Assembly (NCBI GenBank): GCA_963847085.1
Contig: CAWJYO010000009.1
Span: forward strand, 310,001-374,000
Length of the DNA stretch: 64,000 nucleotides
Reading direction: 5' to 3'
Source of the DNA: Ilyomonas sp963847085
GTDB taxonomy: Bacteria; Bacteroidota; Bacteroidia; Chitinophagales; Chitinophagaceae
Program-made: the position numbers and the translations under genes
Notes under the pieces: model-generated
Databases searched by the model: none
What the model was told of the DNA's origin: nothing
The model's input: the letters and a program-made list of their open reading frames with translations, nothing else
In this document: in pieces, positions 44,562 to 52,634 of the stretch
Position numbering within the stretch: the first letter of the stretch is position 1
Layout of the letters: each line of letters begins with the position of its first letter

Positions 44562-46280
44562 ATGAAAACTTTACTTTACAAAAAATTAATCATTTCTCTT
44601 ACTGCTATTGTATTATTTACATCAATCACAAAAGCACAACAAATACCAGACAAGCTAAAAGATTTACCAGCTTTTAAGTTACGAGCATTAATGTTTTCAT
44701 CTTCACGTAAGCCACATGCACCCGGCACACTGCATGATATGCATTGCAGCCCTAATGCACCTTGTCTTAAAAAGCAAACTACCTTAGGTGGCAGTAATTA
44801 TGACCAGGGGAGTAAAATGATTCAGACAAAAGACAGAGGCTTTGTAGTATGCGGACTTACATTTTCTAATGATGGTGATTTTAAAACAAAAGATACAATT
44901 AACGGAGATGCTTACATTGCCAAGTATAATAAGTTCTGGCAACTTGAGTGGACTAAAACTTATGGTGGAAGCGGTAATGATGTTTTTAATGATATAGTGC
45001 AAACGTATGATGGATATGCTGTGGTTGGTCAAACAACTTCTAATGATGGCGATGTAAGCGGCAATCATGGCGGTAATGATGTATGGCTTGTAAAGCTGAG
45101 CGCTTCTGGAAATATTGAATGGCAAAAATGTTATGGCGGAACAGGAGATGAATTTGGTAATGCCATTGTACAAACCTTCTATGGTGGTTATGCAATTGCC
45201 ACTTTTACCAACTCAAATGATGGTGATGTGAGCGGAAATCATAACACAGATGGCAATTTTGATGGATGGTTTATACAGGTTGCGCCACAAGGAAAATTAT
45301 TATTTCAGCATTGTTATGGCGGAAGTGATTTTGATGGATTCTTTGCTATGGTGCCATCAGATTTTGGAAGTTTTATTATAGAAGGTGGTACATCATCTAC
45401 TGATGGAGATGTAGGCGGTGATCATGGAGGTGGTGACGCATGGGTGGTTAAAGTAAATGCCTTTGGAAAAATACTCTGGCAAAGAGCAGTTGGTGGTAGT
45501 GGTATTGACGCTTCAGGCTCTAATGAAATTACAAGAACTACGGATGGTAATGTAGTAATAAATGGATACACCAACTCTCATGACGGCGACTTCGCCACAC
45601 AAAATGATACGGTTGCCTCATATATTGCTAAATTGAATTCCGCTACCGGTAAAATTATCTGGAGCAAAAGTTATGCTGAACCAATCTATAGAGCAGGTTT
45701 TGGAATATTTGCAACAAGAGATGGCGGATCTGTTGAAGCAGGTTTTGTTGGACCAAATGGTTTTGATAATACCACACATGATGCTTTGATTTCAAAGTTT
45801 GATAAGAATGGAAATGAAGAATGGTATAAAAGAGTAGGTGGAAGCGATTTTGACGGTGCATTGATAGGTTATGAAACCTGGAATGGTGATTTAAATATAT
45901 TATGTCAAACTGCATCAACCGATGGAGATGTAAAAAATAATCATGGTAATATTGATGAATGGATAATAGAGCTTGGCCACTGTGATGATTATATGGCTGA
46001 TAATGCTGCCAAAACCACTAATGCAATAGCTGCAATAAAAGATAATTCAAGTATTAAATTATATCCTAATCCTTCAAAAGATGTAGCAACAATTGAGGGT
46101 TTAAATCCATCCTCAAAAACAACACTCTCCTTATTTACTATTTCAGGAAAGCTATTGCAGCAATCCGTTACAATGGGAGCAACTTACACTTTCAATTTGC
46201 AGAAATTAGCATCCGGCAGTTACTACATAAAAATACAAACCGATAAAAAAAGCACAACCGCAAATTTTGTAAAAGAGTAA
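44562..46280 (+). CDS. T9SS-exported repeat protein
   Basis: 572 residues from ATG 44562 (MKTLLYKKLIISLTAIVLF), a clear signal peptide cut near TKAQ. The body has about six repeats of some 60 residues, each with a GG(S/T)GxDxF or GGSDFDG segment, a TxDGGxVxxGxT strand and an SxDGDV turn, as in bacterial beta-propeller (SBBP/Kelch-like) proteins. The end (LYPNPSKDVATIEGL...GSYYIKIQTDKK) is a type A C-terminal sorting domain that sends proteins through the type IX system to the cell surface. Any ligand is unknown. Confidence 0.88.
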   Translation: MKTLLYKKLIISLTAIVLFTSITKAQQIPDKLKDLPAFKLRALMFSSSRKPHAPGTLHDMHCSPNAPCLKKQTTLGGSNYDQGSKMIQTKDRGFVVCGLTFSNDGDFKTKDTINGDAYIAKYNKFWQLEWTKTYGGSGNDVFNDIVQTYDGYAVVGQTTSNDGDVSGNHGGNDVWLVKLSASGNIEWQKCYGGTGDEFGNAIVQTFYGGYAIATFTNSNDGDVSGNHNTDGNFDGWFIQVAPQGKLLFQHCYGGSDFDGFFAMVPSDFGSFIIEGGTSSTDGDVGGDHGGGDAWVVKVNAFGKILWQRAVGGSGIDASGSNEITRTTDGNVVINGYTNSHDGDFATQNDTVASYIAKLNSATGKIIWSKSYAEPIYRAGFGIFATRDGGSVEAGFVGPNGFDNTTHDALISKFDKNGNEEWYKRVGGSDFDGALIGYETWNGDLNILCQTASTDGDVKNNHGNIDEWIIELGHCDDYMADNAAKTTNAIAAIKDNSSIKLYPNPSKDVATIEGLNPSSKTTLSLFTISGKLLQQSVTMGATYTFNLQKLASGSYYIKIQTDKKSTTANFVKE

Positions 46281-46577
46281 GTATGCGTTGTTACCTTTTT
46301 TCTTCAAAACAAAAAATGTATGGCTAGAAAAAATTGATTTTTATTCAATCCTAAACCTTAAAGAACTGCATTTATGTTGTTATGGTTTGATCGCTTTTTC
46401 GAGTTGTATTGTGTAGCTCATAAACTATTTTATTACAAATGAATTTAGGGCAAAAACAAAGGTTTCCTCTTGCCATGGCACGGATGAAGCAATACAATAA
46501 AAAGTTCCTGCAAATGAGCTTTAATCTGTCAAGATAATGACCTGGTAATAATGTTATAATCAGGCTAAATTCCAATT
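46281..46577. other. Gap with a repeated block
   Basis: TTTATTCAATCCTAAACCTT (46339-46358) closely matches 44341-44360 after the previous gene, and similarity extends weakly for about 80 bp (both contain a GTATTG-T run near the end). One exact 12-mer is at 46449-46460. There is no gene. Confidence 0.5.
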
Positions 46578-47348
46578 TTATATCCATCCATTCAGGATCG
46601 CTTTAGCCACAAGTTCGCCGGTATTATTGATGTTTTTCTTGTGCAGCATATTTTTTCGGTGTGTATCTACCGTTTGTTTGGCAATGTGTAAAATGCTGCT
46701 GATTTGCTTGCTCAATTTGCCTTCAATTAAAAGTTTCAGTATGTCTTTTTCCCGTCTGGTAAAATCGTCTTTGTTTTTATCAAAGTCGTTCTGCAAATCA
46801 ACGTCTATATAAGATGGCTCACCGTCTATACCTATAAAGGACAATGTAGGTTTGCCTTCTTTTTTTAAATAGGTTATATCGGTATGTATGCCAAAAGATC
46901 TTAGCAGTCTTCCTTCAGAATCGTGTTCAATTACAAACCCCTGATATAGAAGCCTTATATAATCACCATTTGATTTACGATAACGTACATCATGCCTCAG
47001 TTTATACTTGGTTACTTTGTCAATAGGTAACTGTGAAAAAAATGCCTGGAGTTTTCTTCCGATAGACAGAAAATAAGGAAAATCATCAGGATGTATCAGA
47101 TCGCTCATGGAAATTAAATCGAATTCAGAAGGTTTACAGCCATGAATATTTTCTACTTCATTGCTTACAACATCACATTGTAAAGTATGATGGTTAAGAA
47201 CGAAGTAATAAGAGTCTCCGGCTAAAATAAAATTCCAAAGTTTCTTATACAAGTCAAGCTTCAGTTTGGTCGCTCTGGGAGAAGTTGACTCATTGGTAAA
47301 CCATGTAAACATCTTATTAAATTCCTGCTTAAAAAGTTCTTGCTTCAT
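46578..47348 (-). CDS. PAS - LuxR-type transcriptional regulator
   Basis: 256 residues from ATG 47348 (MKQELFKQEFNKMFTWF). Residues about 45-175 form a PAS_3-type sensor (SDLIHPDDFPYFLSIGRK; LRSFGIHTDITYLKKEG). The C-terminus is a LuxR helix-turn-helix: FTRREKDILKLLIEGKLSKQISSILHIAKQTVDTHRKNMLHKKN, with the recognition helix QTVDTHRKNM. It is divergent from the ScyD-like gene and is the obvious candidate to bind the shared box at 47472 and 42671. Confidence 0.88.
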   Translation of the reverse strand: MKQELFKQEFNKMFTWFTNESTSPRATKLKLDLYKKLWNFILAGDSYYFVLNHHTLQCDVVSNEVENIHGCKPSEFDLISMSDLIHPDDFPYFLSIGRKLQAFFSQLPIDKVTKYKLRHDVRYRKSNGDYIRLLYQGFVIEHDSEGRLLRSFGIHTDITYLKKEGKPTLSFIGIDGEPSYIDVDLQNDFDKNKDDFTRREKDILKLLIEGKLSKQISSILHIAKQTVDTHRKNMLHKKNINNTGELVAKAILNGWI

Positions 47349-47471
47349 AAGTTGTGTTTTGGTAAATGCGAATGTTTTTTTGTAAAAACACGGAGAGCAT
47401 TCTCTAAGCAAGCTTGTATTTCCTGTCTGATGGAGCGATGTTAGATTGGCTAATTCAAATTACAATTGCCT

Positions 47472-47488
47472 ACCTACAAATGGGTATT
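47472..47488 (+). promoter_or_regulatory. Shared box in the luxR-scyD divergent promoter
   Basis: ACCTACAAATGGGTATT. It differs by one base from 42671-42687. The box has TACC...GGTA dyad character with an 8-bp centre. The two sites are 149 and 184 bp from the following start codons. Confidence 0.6.
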
Positions 47489-47620
47489 TTTCGACGATAA
47501 AGCTAACATTAATTTTACTCAAAACTAATTTGTGTTCTTTCTAAATATCTACCCCTATAAATTTTACTAAAAAGTAACTGCCCCCTCTTTTATTTCCACT
47601 TCAAAACAAAAGCACCATTT

Positions 47621-48781
47621 ATGAAAACAAAACTTCTCTTTCGATTGCTATCAATTGTTATCCCTGTTTTGCTTCTTTCCTCTTGTAAAAAGCATGATTC
47701 CATCCCACTCTGCGGCGGTGCTAACGACAGTACCGTTACCACACAAGCTGTTTTTGCCACAGGCTTAAACGATCCGCGCGGTTTAAAGTTTGGACCTGAC
47801 GGGAAACTATATGTTGCAGAAGCGGGTACGGGCGGAACGCGTCTGGCTACCGGATGCGCGGTGGAGGTGCCTGGCGCGCCTACTGGTCCTGGTCCTGATA
47901 TGGGTAATGACTCTAACAGCCGCATCTCCAGGATAGACTGGCAAGGCAATCGTACTACCTATGTTGACTATCTCCCATCAAGCGTTACCAGCCCTGAATC
48001 AGGCAGTGGTATTTCAGGTGTGGCCGATGTAGCATTTATTGGTAATGATATGTATGCGATTTTTGCCGGTGCAGGTTGCTCGCATGGTGTACCAAACATC
48101 CCTAATGCTGTAATAAAAATAAGGCCGGACAGAACATGGAAAATATTAGCCAACCTCAGTGAATTTCAAATGAGCCATCCTGTAAAGCATCCCAACCCCG
48201 GCGATTTTGAACCCGATGGTACCTGGTGGAATATGATCAATTGGGGCGGAAACCTGTATGCTGTTGAACCCAATCATGGCGAGCTGGATAAAATTACACC
48301 TGCAGGTAACATAAGCCGTGTCATTGATATTTCGGCTGCCGAAGGTCATATTGTTCCTACCGCATTGGTAGCTCATAATGGTATATTTTATATCAGCAAT
48401 CTTGATGTTTTCCCTATAGTGCCAGGCAGCTCAAGTGTTTTCCAGGTTACACCCGGCGGGCAGATTAAAACCTTCGCTACAGGGTTTACCAATGTGCTTG
48501 GGCTTGCCTTTGATACCCACGACCGGCTGTATGTGTTGGAAACCAATACCGCTGCCGGCGGCTTAACACCGGGCACAGGTGATATTGTAAGAATAGACGC
48601 GTTTGGTAACCGGCAAGTGATTGCAAAGAACCTCAATTTCCCTACTGCAATGACCTTTGGACCTGATGGTAAGCTGTATGTTTCTGTATGGGGAATTGGC
48701 CCTCCCGGTTTAGGTGAAATTGTGCAAATCGGTTTCAAATGCGAAATTGTATGTGGCGATAATTACAATACAAAACAGTAA
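47621..48781 (+). CDS. ScyD/ScyE-like beta-propeller lipoprotein
   Basis: 386 residues, lipoprotein signal ending LLSSC (Cys22). The body is a beta-propeller of NHL/SMP-30 type: GLNDPRGLKFGPDGKLYVAEAG, GVADVAFIGNDMYAI, TFATGFTNVLGLAFDTHDRLYVLET and FPTAMTFGPDGKLYVSVWG are successive blades. The pattern and length fit the ScyD/ScyE family, first named in cyanobacterial scytonemin clusters; the function in Bacteroidota is unknown. Expression is probably tied to the divergent LuxR-type regulator. Confidence 0.82.
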   Translation: MKTKLLFRLLSIVIPVLLLSSCKKHDSIPLCGGANDSTVTTQAVFATGLNDPRGLKFGPDGKLYVAEAGTGGTRLATGCAVEVPGAPTGPGPDMGNDSNSRISRIDWQGNRTTYVDYLPSSVTSPESGSGISGVADVAFIGNDMYAIFAGAGCSHGVPNIPNAVIKIRPDRTWKILANLSEFQMSHPVKHPNPGDFEPDGTWWNMINWGGNLYAVEPNHGELDKITPAGNISRVIDISAAEGHIVPTALVAHNGIFYISNLDVFPIVPGSSSVFQVTPGGQIKTFATGFTNVLGLAFDTHDRLYVLETNTAAGGLTPGTGDIVRIDAFGNRQVIAKNLNFPTAMTFGPDGKLYVSVWGIGPPGLGEIVQIGFKCEIVCGDNYNTKQ

Positions 48782-48870
48782 ACCATTACTAAAGCAATAA
48801 AAATTCTTTGACAGTTATTTAGTCAGCCAAAACTGGCTTTCATTCAACTCTAAATTTTACAAAACCTTAT

Positions 48871-48907
48871 TCAGCCAGCCGTCTTTATGGTTGGCTGATT
48901 TGTTTTT
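48871..48907 (+). terminator. Terminator after the ScyD-like gene
   Basis: TCAGCCAGCC (48871-48880) pairs with GGTTGGCTGA (48889-48898, one G-T pair), followed by TTTGTTTTT. The T-run is a TTTGTTTTTACC variant of the 12-mer and overlaps the stop of the convergent solA-like gene. Confidence 0.7.
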
Positions 48908-50039
48908 ACCCGAATCTTGTTATTGCAAACGGTTTCAAATCAAAAGGCACTTCTTTTTCCAAAGCCATATCACATAATATTTTTCCGGTTAGAGAAGAAA
49001 ATTTAAAGCCATGACCCGAACAAGGACTACCAATAATGATGTTATGATATTGCGGGTGAGCATCAATAATAAAATGTTCATCAGGGGTGTTGGTGTACAT
49101 GCAAACAGATGAATGACTGAACTGTGGTTGGATGTTGATAAATTCGTCAACAATGCAGCTCATTCTTTTAATTTCTTCGTCGCTTACTTCCTGCGATAAT
49201 AAGTCGGGTGCTATCGTTCTTCCGGCATGATGCGGCGCTACTTTTATACCACTGCCAAGATCGGGAAAACCATAGAAGATTTGGTTTTGCCCATATTCCC
49301 AAATGTAGATGGGCAAAGCGTTTGGCAACAAATAAGGTTGTAGCGATGCCTCTTTGTTTTTATACCAATACAACACTTGTCTTTCAACAGTTAGTGGTAA
49401 GTGTAAGTCGGGTAACAATTGGGCCAGCCATGCACCTGCGCTCACAATTAATTTGCGGGTTTGATGTTTGGCCTTATCGGTAATTATTTCAACTCCATTA
49501 TGATGAGGTTGAATGGAAATTACCTTTTCATCAAACAGCAAAACAGCACCATTGTTGGCCGATAATTGCAGGTTGGCTTTGATACATTCTTCAGGAAATA
49601 AAATACCAGCTTCTTTCTCTACAACGCCAACCGTTTCTTTCGTTGTTTTGAAAGCAGGATAGCGTTGGTTAATAGCTTCACCTTCCAAATATTCATACGC
49701 AATGCCGTGTGTTTCGGCACTCAGTTTGGCACCTTTTACAACACTTGCATTTTTATTGCCGAGCATAATTCCACCCGTTTGTAAAAACAACTTTTTATTC
49801 CATTCATTTTCTAATTCATACCAAAGTTTGTATGCTTCTTTTACCAATGGCACATACATCGGATGTTCATGATAAGCCTGCCTGATGATGCGGCTTTCGC
49901 CATGTGAAGAACCATGCGTATGCGGCGGTGTAAACCTGTCTATACCGCCAACTTTATAACCCGTTTTAGAAAGGTGATACAATGCCGAACTGCCATTGGC
50001 TCCTAATCCCAGAACGATAACATCAAACATAGTGTTCAT
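48906..50039 (-). CDS. solA: Sarcosine / N-methyltryptophan oxidase-like flavoprotein
   Basis: FAD-dependent amine oxidase of the monomeric sarcosine oxidase family, 377 residues. FDVIVLGLGANGSSALYHLSK is the FAD-binding turn at the N-terminus, GSSHGESRIIRQAYHEHPMYVP the conserved flavin-contact segment, and GSPCSGHGFKFSSLTGK carries the Cys that binds FAD covalently. ATG at 50039 (MNTMFDVI) or 50030 is the start; the longer open frame runs through heptamer repeats and is not real. It is divergent from an amino acid permease gene, which suggests uptake and oxidation of an N-methylated amino acid (inference). Confidence 0.85.
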   Translation of the reverse strand: MNTMFDVIVLGLGANGSSALYHLSKTGYKVGGIDRFTPPHTHGSSHGESRIIRQAYHEHPMYVPLVKEAYKLWYELENEWNKKLFLQTGGIMLGNKNASVVKGAKLSAETHGIAYEYLEGEAINQRYPAFKTTKETVGVVEKEAGILFPEECIKANLQLSANNGAVLLFDEKVISIQPHHNGVEIITDKAKHQTRKLIVSAGAWLAQLLPDLHLPLTVERQVLYWYKNKEASLQPYLLPNALPIYIWEYGQNQIFYGFPDLGSGIKVAPHHAGRTIAPDLLSQEVSDEEIKRMSCIVDEFINIQPQFSHSSVCMYTNTPDEHFIIDAHPQYHNIIIGSPCSGHGFKFSSLTGKILCDMALEKEVPFDLKPFAITRFG

Positions 50040-50061
50040 AATTGGATGGATTGTAAAATGT

Positions 50062-50175
50062 AAGCTGCGAGCCATGAGCTTTGAGCTGCAAGCTACAAGT
50101 AGAAAATCAATACAATAATAAGGCTGGTGAAAAATATTCAAAGCTCGTAGCTCGTAGCTCAAAGCTCATAGCTTA
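50062..50175. repeat. Inverted pair of GAGCTNN heptamer arrays
   Basis: Left array AAGCTGC GAGCCAT GAGCTTT GAGCTGC AAGCTAC (50062-50098) faces the reverse complement of the same type (50139-50175: AGCTCGTAGCTCGTAGC...). They are separated by about 40 bp and could form a large stem in the divergent promoter region of the solA-like gene and the permease. Confidence 0.7.
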
Positions 50176-50196
50176 CTTCGCAATATATTTGAAACG

Positions 50197-51663
50197 ATGA
50201 ATGAAGCAACAGCAATGCAACCGCATTTCAAGCCCCGGCTGGGTTTATTAGATGCCACTATGATTGTTGCCGGAAGCATGGTTGGTTCCGGCATTTTTAT
50301 CGTTAGCTCTTACATGGTGCAGGACGTAGGCAGTGCCGGATGGCTCATCTTTGCATGGGTGCTAACTGCATTGATGACGGTAGCTGCAGCACTAAGTTTT
50401 GTTGAATTAAGTGCCTTGTTTCCGAAAGCTGGTGGCACGTATATTTATTTAAAAGAAGCTTATAACCCGCTCATTGGCTTTTTGTACGGCTGGAGTTTTT
50501 TTGCCATCATACAAACCGGCATGATTGCCGCTGTGGCTGTGGCTTTCAGCAAGTTTGCCGCTTTCATTTTCCCCCAGTTAAGCGAAAGCCATATCATCAT
50601 TCATACTGCGTGGTTAGATGTTTCGGCAGCGCAGCTATTTGGTATTGTTCAAATCATTTTATTAAGCTACATCAACACACGCGGCATACAAACCGGCAAG
50701 ATTGTTCAGGATGTGCTTACCATTACCAAACTGTTGATGTTGCTGGGTTTAGTCGTATGCGGTTTTTTATTGGCTTTTAATAAAATAACATGGCAGAACA
50801 ACTGGCAACATCCGTTCCTTATTTTGCGCCATTCGGCAAGCTTGCCCCACTACGATGGTAAGAATAACTTTTGGTCGCATGTAACCGGCTTTTCTGTTTT
50901 TGGCGCCATTGCCGCAGCTATGGTTGGCGCTATCTTAACCAGTGATGCCTGGTACAACATTACGTTTATTGCAGGCGAAGTAAAGAACCCCAAACGCAAT
51001 GTGGGCCTGAGTTTGTTTTTGGGCACGCTCATCGTTACCACGTTATATGTGTTGTGTAATGTAATGTACCTTGCGGTGCTGCCATTAGGCAATTCGCCTG
51101 CCGATACACAAAGCATTGCTTTCGCTGCTGAAAACCGGGTGGGCGTGGCTGCCGCCATTCAAATATTTGGCGGAGGCTCGGCGGTAGTGATTGCGTTTTT
51201 AATTATGCTATCGAATTTGGGTTGCAACAATGGTTTGATTTTATCCGGTGCACGGGTGTACTATGCAATGGCAAAAGATGGTTTGTTTTTTAAGAGTATT
51301 GGCAAATTGAACAAAGCTGCCGTGCCTGCCAATGGCATTTGGATTCAATGTTTGGTGGCGATTTTATTATGCCTTAGCGGCAAGTACGGCGATTTGCTCG
51401 ATTACATTTCATTTGTGGTGATGTTGTTTTATGTTATCACCATTGGCGGTGTTTTTGTTTTGCGTAAAAAACGCCCTGATATGGAACGGCCTTACAAAGC
51501 GTTTGGCTATCCTGTGGTGCCATTGGTGTACATGATACTGGCAAGTATTTTTTGTATTTCGCTTATTATTTACCGTCCCCTTTTTACGGTGCGTGGCTTG
51601 CTGATTGTGCTATCCGGCATACCCGTTTATTTTATTGCCGTTGCAAATAGAAAGAAAGAATAA
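50197..51663 (+). CDS. APC-superfamily amino acid permease
   Basis: Integral membrane transporter of 488 residues with 12 or so helices. LGLLDATMIVAGSMVGSGIFIVSSYM is the first helix with the GSGIF substrate-binding turn. FVELSALFPKAGGTYIYLKEAYNPLIGFLYGW is the helix 2-3 signature, and AWYNITFIAGEVKNPKRNVG that of helix 6. The pattern fits LAT/basic or neutral amino acid exchangers. It is divergent from the solA-like oxidase gene. The ATG at 50197 lies about 20 bp after the heptamer arrays. Confidence 0.92.
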   Translation: MNEATAMQPHFKPRLGLLDATMIVAGSMVGSGIFIVSSYMVQDVGSAGWLIFAWVLTALMTVAAALSFVELSALFPKAGGTYIYLKEAYNPLIGFLYGWSFFAIIQTGMIAAVAVAFSKFAAFIFPQLSESHIIIHTAWLDVSAAQLFGIVQIILLSYINTRGIQTGKIVQDVLTITKLLMLLGLVVCGFLLAFNKITWQNNWQHPFLILRHSASLPHYDGKNNFWSHVTGFSVFGAIAAAMVGAILTSDAWYNITFIAGEVKNPKRNVGLSLFLGTLIVTTLYVLCNVMYLAVLPLGNSPADTQSIAFAAENRVGVAAAIQIFGGGSAVVIAFLIMLSNLGCNNGLILSGARVYYAMAKDGLFFKSIGKLNKAAVPANGIWIQCLVAILLCLSGKYGDLLDYISFVVMLFYVITIGGVFVLRKKRPDMERPYKAFGYPVVPLVYMILASIFCISLIIYRPLFTVRGLLIVLSGIPVYFIAVANRKKE

Positions 51664-51797
51664 GGTGGTAGTGTATCACTTTCAATTTGTCCCGCAGATT
51701 TCGCAGATTTGCGCAGATATTCTATACCAATCTGCGGCTATTTGCGTCATCTGCGGGACACTGTATTTTCACACTGAGACACTACTGATAAGGTGGT
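51661..51797. repeat. ATCTGCG-type element with 9-bp flanking duplication
   Basis: Inner arms TCCCGCAGATTTCGCAGATT (from 51690) and its approximate complement ending CATCTGCGGGA at 51758 are nested in GTAGTGT (51668-51674) and ACACTAC (51779-51785). TAAGGTGGT occurs at both ends (51661-51669, 51789-51797), like a target duplication. This is the most complete copy of the family. Confidence 0.65.
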
Positions 51798-51888
51798 TGG
51801 TTTGTTTTTGTTATAAAAATCATTCAATAGTAAAAGTGGCGGTGTTATTATTGCAATGGAACTTATTTTCAACAATAAAGAAATGTTT

Positions 51889-52398
51889 ATGAAGAGTACA
51901 ATGTTTGTGTATATCATTGTTTTGTTTTGCCTCTTTTTTCCTCTTGTTTCTCTGGCTCAAACGAATGCCGCTAACCTGACGATCACCGCCAACAACAAAC
52001 CCATTACCTTATCCCTAACCGATATTACAACGCTGCCACACACTCATCTTACCATCAAAGGACATGATGAGCAAATGCACAATTATAGCGGTGTGCTTCT
52101 TTCAACCTTGCTTCAAAAAGCCGGTGTTCAGTTGGGTAATGCAGCTAAAAAACAAACAGCAGGCAGCTATCTTTTCATTAAAGCTGCAGATGGCTATAGC
52201 ACTGTGTTTGCGCTTGCTGAAGCAGATACATTATTTACCAATAAAACCATCATTTTAGCCGATGAGCAAGATGGCAAAGCCTTACCGGATAATGCAAAGC
52301 CATTTCAGATCATTGCAAGTGATGAAAAAATTCATGCGCGAATGATCCGGCAGGTAAAAGAAATAGAAGTGCACAATGCAGATAAGGCTGTTCAATAA
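51889..52398 (+). CDS. Secreted sulfite-oxidase-fold-like protein
   Basis: 169 residues from ATG 51889 (MKSTMFVYIIVLFCLFFPL), a signal peptide ending near LAQ. The mature part resembles small oxidoreductase molybdopterin-binding-like proteins: LTITANNKPITLSLTDITTLP, then HNYSGVLLSTLLQKAGVQLG, IKAADGYSTVFALAEAD and PFQIIASDEKIHARMIRQVKEIEV. The cofactor Cys of true members is absent, so it is probably not catalytic by itself. Confidence 0.7.
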   Translation: MKSTMFVYIIVLFCLFFPLVSLAQTNAANLTITANNKPITLSLTDITTLPHTHLTIKGHDEQMHNYSGVLLSTLLQKAGVQLGNAAKKQTAGSYLFIKAADGYSTVFALAEADTLFTNKTIILADEQDGKALPDNAKPFQIIASDEKIHARMIRQVKEIEVHNADKAVQ

Positions 52399-52408
52399 AA
52401 AATCAGGA

Positions 52409-52420
52409 TTTGTTTTTGCC
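52409..52420 (-). repeat. Dispersed 12-mer, exact copy
   Basis: TTTGTTTTTGCC followed by CTATTTTTAA, 11 bp after the stop of the secreted protein gene. The T-rich DNA might serve in termination, but no stem is visible. Confidence 0.7.
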
Positions 52421-52468
52421 CTATTTTTAAGTAAATTCAGAGTTTGAATAGATAGTGTAAGACGGATA

Positions 52469-52521
52469 CCGCAGATTATGCAGAAGAATACAAAATCTGG
52501 GCAAATCTGCGCCATCTGCGG
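52469..52521. repeat. ATCTGCG-type inverted repeat
   Basis: CCGCAGATTATGCAGA and TCTGCGCCATCTGCGG are opposed arms with an AT-rich centre, a fourth copy of the family seen at 28541, 29692 and 51690. Confidence 0.65.
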
Positions 52522-52634
52522 GCTAAATTTGCTTTACTCTCCTTCTACATAAGTATCTCCTTTTTCGGGACGAAGTTTGTTTCGGTTCTTATGAATCGCA
52601 CCATCCATCTTTACAATTTTCGGATGAAACAAAC

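Noticed and set aside
47590..47949. Minus-strand open frame opposite the ScyD-like gene
   Set aside because: It is antisense to a gene with a lipoprotein signal and clear propeller blades.
50040..50162. N-terminal extension of the solA-like protein
   Set aside because: The added residues come from translation of heptamer repeats; the FAD-binding turn begins right after the ATG at 50039 or 50030.
50062..50175. Heptamer arrays considered as a CRISPR array
   Set aside because: The unit is 7 bp and degenerate, with no spacers, and no cas genes are present.
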